NCBI GenBank assembly: GCA_025455895.1
Contig: JALOLQ010000128.1
Location: forward strand, 1 to 6,258
Origin: Solirubrobacteraceae bacterium
GTDB lineage: Bacteria; Actinomycetota; Thermoleophilia; Solirubrobacterales; Solirubrobacteraceae
Reading direction: 5' to 3'
DNA length: 6,258 bases
Shown: piece by piece, positions 1 to 5,408 of the stretch
How positions within the stretch are numbered: the first letter of the stretch is position 1
How the letters are laid out: each line of letters opens with the position of its first letter
Position numbers and translations under genes: made by a program
The notes under the pieces: generated by a model
Database searches by the model: none
Seen by the model: the letters and a program-made list of their open reading frames with translations, nothing else
What the model was told of the DNA's origin: nothing

Positions 1-215
1 TGGAAGAGCTTGCGCAGGGGCCCCCGGTGCCGGCGCGGCGCGACGAGGTCCACGTCGCTCATCGGCTCGCGCCCGAGCCGGTCGAGCAGCCCCGGGTCCG
101 CGACGCGCAGGTGGACGGCGGCGCCGCCGGAGATCCGCAGCGTCAGCCCCTCCTGCTCGGCCTCCTGCACGAGCCGCAGCGCCTCGGCGGTCACGTGTTC
201 GGGGTCCGGGCTCAT
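1..215 (-). CDS. Nucleotidyltransferase-like protein, N-terminal part (runs off the window)
   Basis: Only the first 71 codons are present; the gene continues beyond position 1. It starts at ATG 215, which overlaps the phosphoesterase stop codon as ATGA, so it is the last visible member of the operon. No clear Shine-Dalgarno precedes it, and translation probably depends on coupling. The visible protein has a helical start (residues 8-22), then ISGGAAVHLR (28-37) and SDVDLVAP (53-60). A Gly-Gly pair followed about 23 residues later by Asp-x-Asp (D54, D56) is the layout of the nucleotidyltransferase fold, where the aspartates bind metal; AbiEii-like and other minimal nucleotidyltransferases have the same GG...S-D-x-D-L order. 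The third carboxylate and any substrate-binding part lie outside the window. The family call is therefore an inference from a short stretch, and the substrate is unknown. Codon use is the same as in its neighbours. Confidence 0.6.
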   Translation of the reverse strand, partial: MSPDPEHVTAEALRLVQEAEQEGLTLRISGGAAVHLRVADPGLLDRLGREPMSDVDLVAPRRHRGPLRKLF

Positions 216-1144
216 CCCGAGGTGAAGGTGTGGCGGGCCTTGCGGCGCCCGAGGTCGACGATCACGCCGTTGAGGACCCCTTCGCCGTACTCGCTGCCGG
301 GGTTCAGGCACAGCGTCCGGCCGAGCCGGGCGGCGCCGCGCGACTCGTGGATGTGGCCGTGCAGGCTCACGCGCGGCTGGACGTCCTCGATCACCGCCCG
401 CACGGCGCTCGATCCGGCGTGGTGCATCACCGGGTTGCCCATGTGGGTCACGACGGCGAAGTCCTCGTCGATCTCCGGGCAGACGTCGAGCGGCGTCCCC
501 GACGGCGGGACGTGGAAGGCGAACACGGCGCGCTCCGGGTCGCGCACCTCGGCGGTCAGCGCGCGCAGCCGCTGCTCGAGGTCCTCCTCGGTGGTCTCGC
601 GCGGGGTCTTCCACGGCGTCGGGTTCGCCCAGCCCGTGCAGGCGACCTCCACGCCGTCGAGCGCGACGACCCGGCCCTCGCCGAGCACGAACACCTCGCT
701 CTCGGCGAACGCCGCGTCGATGTCCTGCTCGTCGTCGTTGCCCGGGGCGAAGAGGATCCGCCGGCCGGCCGGGCCGAGCCGCTCGTCGGCGTAGCGCCCC
801 CACGCGCGGGCGCGCTCGAGCGCCTCGGCGAGCAGCCGCGCCTCGTACGCCTCCCCGTCGGAGCGCAGGTGCGCGGCCTCGTCGGGGGTGACGACGACGC
901 CGTAGGAGCCCATGTTGGCGATCCGGGCCAGCTCGCCCGCGAGCTCGTCCTCGGCCACGTGGTGGCGCTCGCCGGCCAGCTCGAAGACGTAGCCGTCCGG
1001 CTCACGCTCGAAGAGGACGAGCATCTTGCCGCTGACGTCGCCGCCCATCACCAGCGCGTCGCAGGAGTAGAAGTCGAGCGCCGCGCAGAACTTGCGAAAG
1101 CACACCTCGGAGCCGTGCAGGTCGGTGGCGAAGTAGAGCCTCAT
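212..1144 (-). CDS. Calcineurin-like metallophosphoesterase
   Basis: A 310-residue protein with the ordered metal-binding motifs of the calcineurin-like phosphoesterase superfamily: D8-L-H10-G, GGD36, GND137-D138 (135-138), H211 in AFHVPP, and GHIH (263-266) followed by ES. These normally hold two metal ions that hydrolyse a phosphate mono- or diester. The usual GNHD/GNHE motif reads GNDD here, so the customary catalytic histidine is an aspartate. A segment of about 90 residues lies between GGD and GNDD. No signal peptide or membrane segment is visible, so it should be cytosolic. ATG 1144 was chosen because MRLYFATDLHG is the natural beginning of the fold and because it overlaps the dehydrogenase stop as ATGA; an upstream extension would be out-of-frame dehydrogenase sequence. 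No strong ribosome site is visible. The substrate is unknown. Its place in a transport and oxidation operon suggests a phosphorylated metabolite or a housekeeping or repair role, but this is inference. Confidence 0.88.
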   Translation of the reverse strand: MRLYFATDLHGSEVCFRKFCAALDFYSCDALVMGGDVSGKMLVLFEREPDGYVFELAGERHHVAEDELAGELARIANMGSYGVVVTPDEAAHLRSDGEAYEARLLAEALERARAWGRYADERLGPAGRRILFAPGNDDEQDIDAAFAESEVFVLGEGRVVALDGVEVACTGWANPTPWKTPRETTEEDLEQRLRALTAEVRDPERAVFAFHVPPSGTPLDVCPEIDEDFAVVTHMGNPVMHHAGSSAVRAVIEDVQPRVSLHGHIHESRGAARLGRTLCLNPGSEYGEGVLNGVIVDLGRRKARHTFTSG

Positions 1145-2439
1145 GGGAGCGGGTCCGCGGCCGCGAGCCGGTCGAGCCGCATCGTGGCAGTCAGCGCGTG
1201 GCCACCGAAGCCCTCGGCCTCGGAGATCGCCGCCGCCGCCGGAGCGACGCGCCGGGTGCCGTCCTCGCTGAGCCGCTGCCAGGTGACCGTCTTGAGGAAC
1301 TTGCCGACCCACAGCCCGCCGGTGTAGCGCGCGGCGCGGCGCGTGGGCAGGACGTGGTTCGTGCCGACGGCCTTGTCGCCGTAGGCGACCGTGGCCTCCC
1401 GGCCGAGGAACAGCGAGCCGTAGTTCGTGAGCCCCTGGAGGTAGCGATCCAGCTGCGCGTCGTCGACCTGGACCTCGAGGTGCTCGGCCGCCACCTCGTC
1501 GGCCAGCGCGATCGCCGCGTCGTGGTCCTCGACGACCGCGACCCAGCCGTGGTCGCGCCAGGCTGGGCCCGCGATCTCCGCGGTCGGCCAGCCGGGCAGC
1601 AGCGCCGCCACCTGGTCGAGGACCTCCGCGGCGAGCCCGGCATCGGTGGCGATCAGCCCCGCCCAGGAGTCCGGGCCGTGCTCGGCCTGGCCGAGCAGGT
1701 CGGCCGCGACGATCCGCGGATCGGCCGTCTCGTCGGCGATCACGAGGACCTCGGTCGGTCCGGCGAGCAGATCGATCCCCACCTCGCCGAAGAGCTGGCG
1801 CTTGGCCTCGGCCACGTACGCGTTGCCCGCGCCGACGAGCATGTCGACCGCCGGCAGGCCGTCGATCAGCCCGAAGCTCAGCGCCGCGAGCGCCTGGACG
1901 CCGCCCAGCGAGACGATCGCGTCCGCTCCGGAGGTCGCCATCGCGTGCACCATGACCGGGTGCGGGCCCTGCTCGCGCTGCGGCGGGGCGCAGGCGACGA
2001 CCAGCGGCACCCCGGCGGCCTTGGCCACGAGGATCGTCATGAAGGCCGACGCGAGCATCGGGTAGCGCCCGCCCGGGACGTACGCACCGACCCGGTTCAC
2101 CGGGATGTGGCGGTGCCCGAGCACGACGCCCTCGCCGACCTCGACCTCCAGGTCGGCGAGCGTCGAGCGCTGGGCCTCCGCGAAGCGCCGGATCTGCGCC
2201 TGGGCGAAGGCGATGTGGCCCTGGAGCTCGTCGGGGACGGCGGCGCTCGCGCGGGCTATGCCGGCCTCGTCCAGGACGAGCGCGGCCGGGTCCCAGGCGT
2301 CGAGCTCGAGCGAGTAGCGGCGCACGACGTCGAGCCCGCCGGCCTCGATCGCGGCGAGCATCCCGGCCACCCGCTCCTGCACCTCGGCCTGGCGGATCGG
2401 GCCCCCCGGCGAGGGCTCCTTGAGGTAGTGGACGCTCAT
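1141..2439 (-). CDS. Histidinol dehydrogenase-family NAD-dependent dehydrogenase, sulfopropanediol dehydrogenase (HpsN)-like
   Basis: A 432-residue, full-length member of the histidinol dehydrogenase family (PF00815). These zinc enzymes carry out two successive NAD-dependent oxidations, turning a primary alcohol into a carboxylate. Visible landmarks are GAYVPGGRYPM (118-128), the GAGNAYVAEAKR segment (203-214), AGPTEVLVIAD (226-236), the zinc-ligand counterparts Q251 and H254 in GQAEHGPDS, the catalytic pair E319-H320 in AAEHLEV, D355 in YGDKAVGTNH, and H414 in EGFGGH. All these active-site residues are kept. The region after TNHVLPT reads ARYTGGLWVGKFLKT (370-384). From memory this is typical of the HpsN and other catabolic members, whereas biosynthetic HisD has a YAR..SGLS-type sequence. 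No other histidine-biosynthesis gene is present, while a permease and a LacI regulator are, which also argues for catabolism. The start at ATG 2439 overlaps the LacI stop and has GGAGG seven bases upstream. The true substrate is not established. Confidence 0.85.
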   Translation of the reverse strand: MSVHYLKEPSPGGPIRQAEVQERVAGMLAAIEAGGLDVVRRYSLELDAWDPAALVLDEAGIARASAAVPDELQGHIAFAQAQIRRFAEAQRSTLADLEVEVGEGVVLGHRHIPVNRVGAYVPGGRYPMLASAFMTILVAKAAGVPLVVACAPPQREQGPHPVMVHAMATSGADAIVSLGGVQALAALSFGLIDGLPAVDMLVGAGNAYVAEAKRQLFGEVGIDLLAGPTEVLVIADETADPRIVAADLLGQAEHGPDSWAGLIATDAGLAAEVLDQVAALLPGWPTAEIAGPAWRDHGWVAVVEDHDAAIALADEVAAEHLEVQVDDAQLDRYLQGLTNYGSLFLGREATVAYGDKAVGTNHVLPTRRAARYTGGLWVGKFLKTVTWQRLSEDGTRRVAPAAAAISEAEGFGGHALTATMRLDRLAAADPLP

Positions 2440-3470
2440 CGGCGTGCCTCCGCCGCCCGGCGGTCGGGCGCGGGGACCGCGGTCGTGTCGCGCACGATCA
2501 GGTCGCTCGGGTAGACGAGCCGCTGGGCGGGCCGGCCGCGCTCGGCGATCCGCTCGCTCAGCAGCCGCACCGACGCGCGCGCCATCTCGGCCAGCGGCTG
2601 GCGCACGGTGGTCAGCCGGAAGGCCTCCCAGCCGGCCATCGGGATGTCGTCGAAGCCCATGACCGAGACGTCCTCGGGCACCCGCAGCCCGAGGCTGCGG
2701 GCGGCGTTCAGCGCACCGAACGCCATCACGTCGTTGACGCACATCAGCGCGGTGGGCTGGTCGGGCCCGGTGAGCATCTCGACCGCGACCCGGCGGGCGG
2801 CAGCCTGGTCGAACGCGGCGTCGCGCACGAGGTGGGCCGGCAGCTCGACGCCGGCGGCCTCCAGGCGCGTGGCGAACGCCGCGGCGCGCTCCACGCTCGT
2901 GGACGCCTCGGCGTGACCGGTGATCAGGCCGATCCGGCGGTGTCCGAGGTCGAGCAGGTGCTGGGCCGCGGCCTGTGCCCCGGCGGGGTTGTCGCCGACC
3001 ACGACGTCGCAGTCCGCCCCGTCCACCGAGCGGTTGGTCAGCACGAGCGGGAAGCGCTCGTCCACCAGCCGCCGGACCGCCTGCGACGAGCGCAGCGCGG
3101 AGGTGAAGATGATCCCCTCGACCCGGTGCTCGAGGAGCAGGCGCACGTAGGCCTCCTCGTCGCCGAGCCCGCCGTTGTAGAACAGCATCCGCAGCTCGCG
3201 CGCGGCGAGGCTCTCGCCGATCGCCTCGATGAACTCCGGGTAGAACGGGTTCGTGATGTCCGCGACGATCACGCCGATGAGCTGCGAGCGGTTGGTCACG
3301 AGCCCGCGCGCGAGCGCGCTCGGCGCGTAGCCGTGGCGCTCGATCACGGCGAGCACGCGGTCGCGGGTCCCGGGGGCGACCCGGTCGCTCCCGTTCAGCA
3401 CGCGCGAGACCGTGGCCTGGGAGACCCCGGCCTCACGCGCGATGTCGGAGCTGGTGAGCGGGCCGTTCAT
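2436..3470 (-). CDS. LacI-family transcriptional regulator
   Basis: A 344-residue protein of standard LacI/GalR length. Residues 5-26 (TSSDIAREAGVSQATVSRVLN) form the N-terminal helix-turn-helix. The hinge helix follows at about 50-57 (PSALARGL), where L57 lines up with the leucine that inserts at the central CG step of LacI-type operators. A periplasmic-binding-protein-like ligand and dimerisation domain fills the rest: IGVIVADITNPFYPEF (65-80), GIIF (119-122), DNPAGAQAAAQHLLDLGHRRIG (160-181), ND (246-247), VSVMGFDDIP (268-277) and TTVRQP (287-292). ATG 3470 overlaps the permease stop as ATGA; no strong ribosome site is seen, so translation is probably coupled. The gene is second in the operon, and two CG-centred pseudo-palindromes sit at the operon promoter, so it most likely represses its own operon until the transported compound or a product of it binds. 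The ligand cannot be deduced. Confidence 0.93.
   Translation of the reverse strand: MNGPLTSSDIAREAGVSQATVSRVLNGSDRVAPGTRDRVLAVIERHGYAPSALARGLVTNRSQLIGVIVADITNPFYPEFIEAIGESLAARELRMLFYNGGLGDEEAYVRLLLEHRVEGIIFTSALRSSQAVRRLVDERFPLVLTNRSVDGADCDVVVGDNPAGAQAAAQHLLDLGHRRIGLITGHAEASTSVERAAAFATRLEAAGVELPAHLVRDAAFDQAAARRVAVEMLTGPDQPTALMCVNDVMAFGALNAARSLGLRVPEDVSVMGFDDIPMAGWEAFRLTTVRQPLAEMARASVRLLSERIAERGRPAQRLVYPSDLIVRDTTAVPAPDRRAAEARR
2447..2451 (-). promoter_or_regulatory. Ribosome binding site of the HisD-family gene
   Basis: GGAGG on the minus strand, seven bases before ATG 2439 and inside the last codons of the LacI gene. It is the best Shine-Dalgarno among the four internal operon starts; the other three have none that is obvious. 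It fixes the start of the dehydrogenase and suggests this enzyme is translated more strongly than the repressor before it. Confidence 0.65.
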
Positions 3471-5092
3471 TCGACCGGGATCTGCTTGAAGCGCAGGCCG
3501 ATGTCCTCGCCCCGCGAGCGCTTGTAGGCGCTGAAGGCGACGTAGTACACGAGCACGGCGACCGCGGCGATCGCCGCGATCCAGACGGGCGCGCGGCTCG
3601 TCCCGGAGGCCGTCGGGTCGTTCCAGACCATCACCGCCCAGCCGACGAAGATCGCCGTGCCCAGGCCGCAGAAGACGGACATCAGCGGGACGCCGAGGAT
3701 CCGTGCGCGGGCGACGACCGACTGCTCGAAGAGCTCGCGCCGCGCGTACGGGAAGACCGTGCCCACGGCCATGCTGACGGCGAACGCCACGTAGATCGGG
3801 ATCGTCAGCGCGATCGTGCGGAAGTCGGTGTCGTAGGCGTAGGCGAGCATCCAGGCCCCGCAGCCCAGGAAGGTCACGACGAGCGCGTTGAGCGGGCTGT
3901 GGAAGCGCTCGGAGACGCGGCCGAGCGACGCCGGCACGAGCCCGTCCAGCGACCACGCGAGGATCGCCCGCTGGGAGAGCGCGATCACCTGGGGGATCCA
4001 GATGATCCCCCACGCCAGCAGCGCCAGGAAGCTGACGACGGTCAGGACCGCTCCGAAGCCGTCGGTCCCGAAGACGACCCGGATCAGCTCGTGCGGGTAG
4101 GCGATCTGCGGGGTCGCGCCGTCCGGGGCGACGAACGAGTTGTACGACAGCGCCCCGCGCAGGTCCGCCGGGACGGCGCGGCTGTAGGCCAGCAGCCAGA
4201 GGATCGCCATCGCGCCCGAGGCCCAGACGGCGCCGGTGAGCGCGAAGCGGACGTTGCGCTGCGCGTTCTTGATCTCGCCGCCGATGTAGAGCAGCAGCGA
4301 GACGAAGAACAGCGAGGTGGCGAACCAGCTCGAGAGCTGCATCGTCTTCTCGAAGCTGAACGAGGCTTCGGCGAAGCCGTTGTCGGCCGCGACGCCGAGC
4401 ACCTGCGCCTCCGAGAGCCCGCTGTACTCCTGGAGCTTGCCGGCGAAGGCGTCGGGATCGGCGAACACGAGGCCGATGATGGTGATCAGGCCTCCCAGCA
4501 CGCCGGTGATGACGATCACCTTCATGAGGCCGATGAGCCGGCGCAGCCCGAGTGCGGCGAACAGCGTCGAGAGCGCGAGGGCCGTGAAGCCGATCACGGC
4601 GAAGCCGTCGTTCGTGTTGAAGAAGGTCGCCCAGTCGGCGAGGAAGCCGGCGCCGAGGATCTCCGAGAGCGCCGCGCTGAACGAGGCGACCAGCGGCTGC
4701 ACGAGCGTGATCGCCAGCGCGGGCGTGGCGAAGATCATGAAGATGTAGACGACGTTCACCGCGAAGCCGAACCCGGGGAAGGTCCCGCGGCTGACGAACA
4801 CGTAGTCGCCGCCGGAGCGCGGGAAGATCTCGCCCCAGAAGTGGTAGGCCCAGGCGACGATCGACGCCGCCGCGATCGCGATGACCGCGGCGAGGATGAC
4901 GCTGGCGCCGGGGTAGAAGCCCTTGCCCCAGAAGTCACCCCACTGGACCATGATCCCCACGCTGATCCCGCACAGCGCGAAGACGAACGTGTCCCAGGTG
5001 CCGGCGGTGCGCACGAGGCCGGACTTGCGCCGGACCGCCTGTGGCGGCGCGGCCTGCTCGGTTCCCGCGGCGGCGGGCTCAGCGGTGCTCAT
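3467..5092 (-). CDS. APC-superfamily amino acid/amine permease
   Basis: A 541-residue integral membrane protein with about 12 predicted helices (roughly 33-51, 62-82, 107-132, 163-182, 190-210, 254-271, 281-303, 344-370, 401-420, 425-446, 469-490, 501-520). FPRSGGDYVFVSR (90-102), after the second helix, is the conserved loop of the amino acid-polyamine-organocation family, which imports amino acids, amines and related compounds with protons or by exchange. The first 30 residues are Ala/Pro/Gln-rich and probably cytoplasmic. ATG 5092 was chosen because the purine-rich GAGGGAGAGG lies just upstream; an in-frame ATG twelve codons earlier (5128) falls inside the upstream operator. It is the first gene of the operon and the closest to the promoter, as expected for the importer of the compound that the dehydrogenase oxidises. 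The family suggests a nitrogen-containing substrate, but there is no direct evidence in the sequence. Confidence 0.9.
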   Translation of the reverse strand: MSTAEPAAAGTEQAAPPQAVRRKSGLVRTAGTWDTFVFALCGISVGIMVQWGDFWGKGFYPGASVILAAVIAIAAASIVAWAYHFWGEIFPRSGGDYVFVSRGTFPGFGFAVNVVYIFMIFATPALAITLVQPLVASFSAALSEILGAGFLADWATFFNTNDGFAVIGFTALALSTLFAALGLRRLIGLMKVIVITGVLGGLITIIGLVFADPDAFAGKLQEYSGLSEAQVLGVAADNGFAEASFSFEKTMQLSSWFATSLFFVSLLLYIGGEIKNAQRNVRFALTGAVWASGAMAILWLLAYSRAVPADLRGALSYNSFVAPDGATPQIAYPHELIRVVFGTDGFGAVLTVVSFLALLAWGIIWIPQVIALSQRAILAWSLDGLVPASLGRVSERFHSPLNALVVTFLGCGAWMLAYAYDTDFRTIALTIPIYVAFAVSMAVGTVFPYARRELFEQSVVARARILGVPLMSVFCGLGTAIFVGWAVMVWNDPTASGTSRAPVWIAAIAAVAVLVYYVAFSAYKRSRGEDIGLRFKQIPVE

Positions 5093-5094
5093 GA

Positions 5095-5104
5095 CCTCTC
5101 CCTC
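5095..5104 (-). promoter_or_regulatory. Ribosome binding site of the permease gene
   Basis: The minus strand reads GAGGGAGAGG followed by TC and ATG 5092. The AGGGAG core is five bases from the start and GAGG is eight. This supports ATG 5092 over the upstream in-frame ATG codons at 5128 and 5164. Confidence 0.7.
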
Positions 5105-5112
5105 GGGGCTGT

Positions 5113-5128
5113 GTGAATGCGTATTCAT
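5113..5128. promoter_or_regulatory. Predicted LacI-family operator O1
   Basis: GTGAATGCGTATTCAT, a 16-base pseudo-palindrome with a central CG, the hallmark of LacI-family sites. Six of its eight base pairs are symmetric, including the run TGAAT/ATTCA. It matches the second site (5149-5164) at 13 of 16 positions in the same orientation. It lies just downstream of the predicted transcription start of the permease operon, where a bound repressor would block promoter clearance. The repressor assignment is inference from motif type and the adjacent lacI-type gene. Confidence 0.65.
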
Positions 5129-5141
5129 GACCCGTGCCGCG

Positions 5142-5171
5142 ACGCTACATGAATGCGCATACATGCGTCAA
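5142..5171 (-). promoter_or_regulatory. Predicted promoter of the permease-lacI-dehydrogenase operon
   Basis: On the minus strand TTGACG (5171-5166, five of six bases of the -35 consensus) is followed by 18 bases and TAGCGT (5147-5142, three of six bases of the -10 consensus, including the T, A and final T that matter most). Transcription would start near 5135, giving a leader of about 43 bases before ATG 5092. The two operator-like palindromes overlap the spacer and the early transcribed region, so the promoter is probably repressed by the operon's own LacI protein. A housekeeping sigma factor is assumed. Confidence 0.65.
5148..5165. promoter_or_regulatory. Predicted LacI-family operator O2 filling the promoter spacer
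   Basis: CATGAATGCGCATACATG is an 18-base palindrome with one mismatched pair; its centre ATGCGCAT is perfect and contains the central CG. Combining it with O1 gives the fully symmetric consensus ATGAATGCGCATTCAT. It exactly fills the 18 bases between the predicted -35 and -10 boxes of the operon promoter, so a bound protein would exclude RNA polymerase. Its centre is 36 bases from that of O1. Confidence 0.7.
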
Positions 5172-5180
5172 GGCCCCGTT

Positions 5181-5219
5181 CCTGGACCGCCGGGCGAAAC
5201 CGGCCTGGACCGGTGGTCC
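5181..5219. repeat. Short direct and inverted repeats between the divergent genes
   Basis: CCTGGACCG occurs at 5181-5189 and 5204-5212, 23 bases apart. The second copy runs into a short inverted repeat, GGACC-GGT-GGTCC (5207-5219). It lies upstream of the cyclase start and behind the permease promoter. It could be a binding site for a regulator of the cyclase, or chance in GC-rich DNA. Confidence 0.3.
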
Positions 5220-5233
5220 GGAGCCCCTGCGGG

Positions 5234-5239
5234 TAGCGT
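5234..5239 (+). promoter_or_regulatory. Possible -10 element of the cyclase gene (leaderless start)
   Basis: TAGCGT, the same hexamer as the proposed -10 box of the operon promoter, sits eight bases before GTG 5248. Transcription seven to nine bases downstream would begin at or next to that GTG, giving a leaderless message, which is common in actinobacteria and fits the lack of a clear ribosome site there. No good -35 box is visible at the right distance, so this is weak. Confidence 0.3.
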
Positions 5240-5247
5240 TCCGCGCC

Positions 5248-5364
5248 GTGACCCCCGCGCCGGACGCCGCCCTGCCCCTCCCCGCCGACCCGACCCTCGC
5301 GGCCGTCGCGGCAGCGATGGAGGCCAGCGGCCAGTGGGCCTGGGTCCTGGACGAGCGCTGGCGG
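5248..5364 (+). pseudogene. Original N-terminus of the cyclase, displaced from the rest by a frameshift
   Basis: From GTG 5248 this frame encodes 39 residues, VTPAPDAALPLPADPTLAAV followed by AAAMEASGQWAWVLDERWR. Nearly all third positions are G or C, as in true coding DNA here. The end of this peptide matches, word for word, EASGQWAWVLDERWR in the +3 frame of the downstream cyclase, because the encoding DNA is duplicated (44-base period). Translation from 5248 would continue out of frame after the first copy and stop at TGA 6016-6018, making a 256-residue product with only 39 meaningful residues. Deleting one copy joins this peptide to LTFVTTEVRITYG without a gap. ATG 5317 is an alternative start in this frame. 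No clear Shine-Dalgarno precedes GTG 5248. Confidence 0.65.
5319..5323 (+). promoter_or_regulatory. Possible ribosome binding site for an alternative cyclase start
   Basis: GGAGG at the beginning of the first duplicated unit stands ten bases before GTG 5334, which is in frame with the long open cyclase frame. The spacing is at the long end of the usable range. The same GGAGG...GTG pair in the second copy (5363 and 5378) is out of frame. Confidence 0.35.
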
Positions 5365-5408
5365 AGGCCAGCGGCCAGTGGGCCTGGGTCCTGGACGAGC
5401 GCTGGCGG
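5319..5408. repeat. Exact 44-bp tandem duplication inside the cyclase gene
   Basis: Two identical adjacent 44-base units, 5319-5362 and 5363-5406, are followed by two further matching bases (GG). Each unit begins GGAGGCCAGCGG and ends GAGCGCTGGC. Because 44 is not a multiple of three, the second copy shifts the frame. The lack of any difference between copies means the event is either very recent or an assembly or read artefact. Confidence 0.95.

Noticed and set aside
230..1327. Long open frame on the plus strand opposite the phosphoesterase
   Set aside because: It is antisense to a protein with complete family motifs, is low-complexity and rich in Arg, Val, Ala and Gly, and is a usual by-product of GC-rich codon use.
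1141..2439. Calling the dehydrogenase hisD of histidine biosynthesis
   Set aside because: No other his gene is present, the context is an importer and a repressor, and the segment after TNHVLPT is of the catabolic type.
1198..2514. 438-codon open frame on the plus strand opposite the dehydrogenase
   Set aside because: It mirrors the HisD-family gene and spans its junction with lacI; the translation has Arg/Asp/Glu-rich sequence without any recognisable motif.
3899..5116. 405-codon open frame on the plus strand opposite the permease
   Set aside because: It has a highly charged, repetitive composition and no domain, while the opposite strand encodes a clear 12-helix transporter; it would also run across the permease start and ribosome site.
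5093..5164. Upstream in-frame starts for the permease (ATG 5128 and ATG 5164)
   Set aside because: These ATG codons are part of the operator palindromes, lie at or before the predicted transcription start, and have no ribosome site, whereas ATG 5092 has a strong one.
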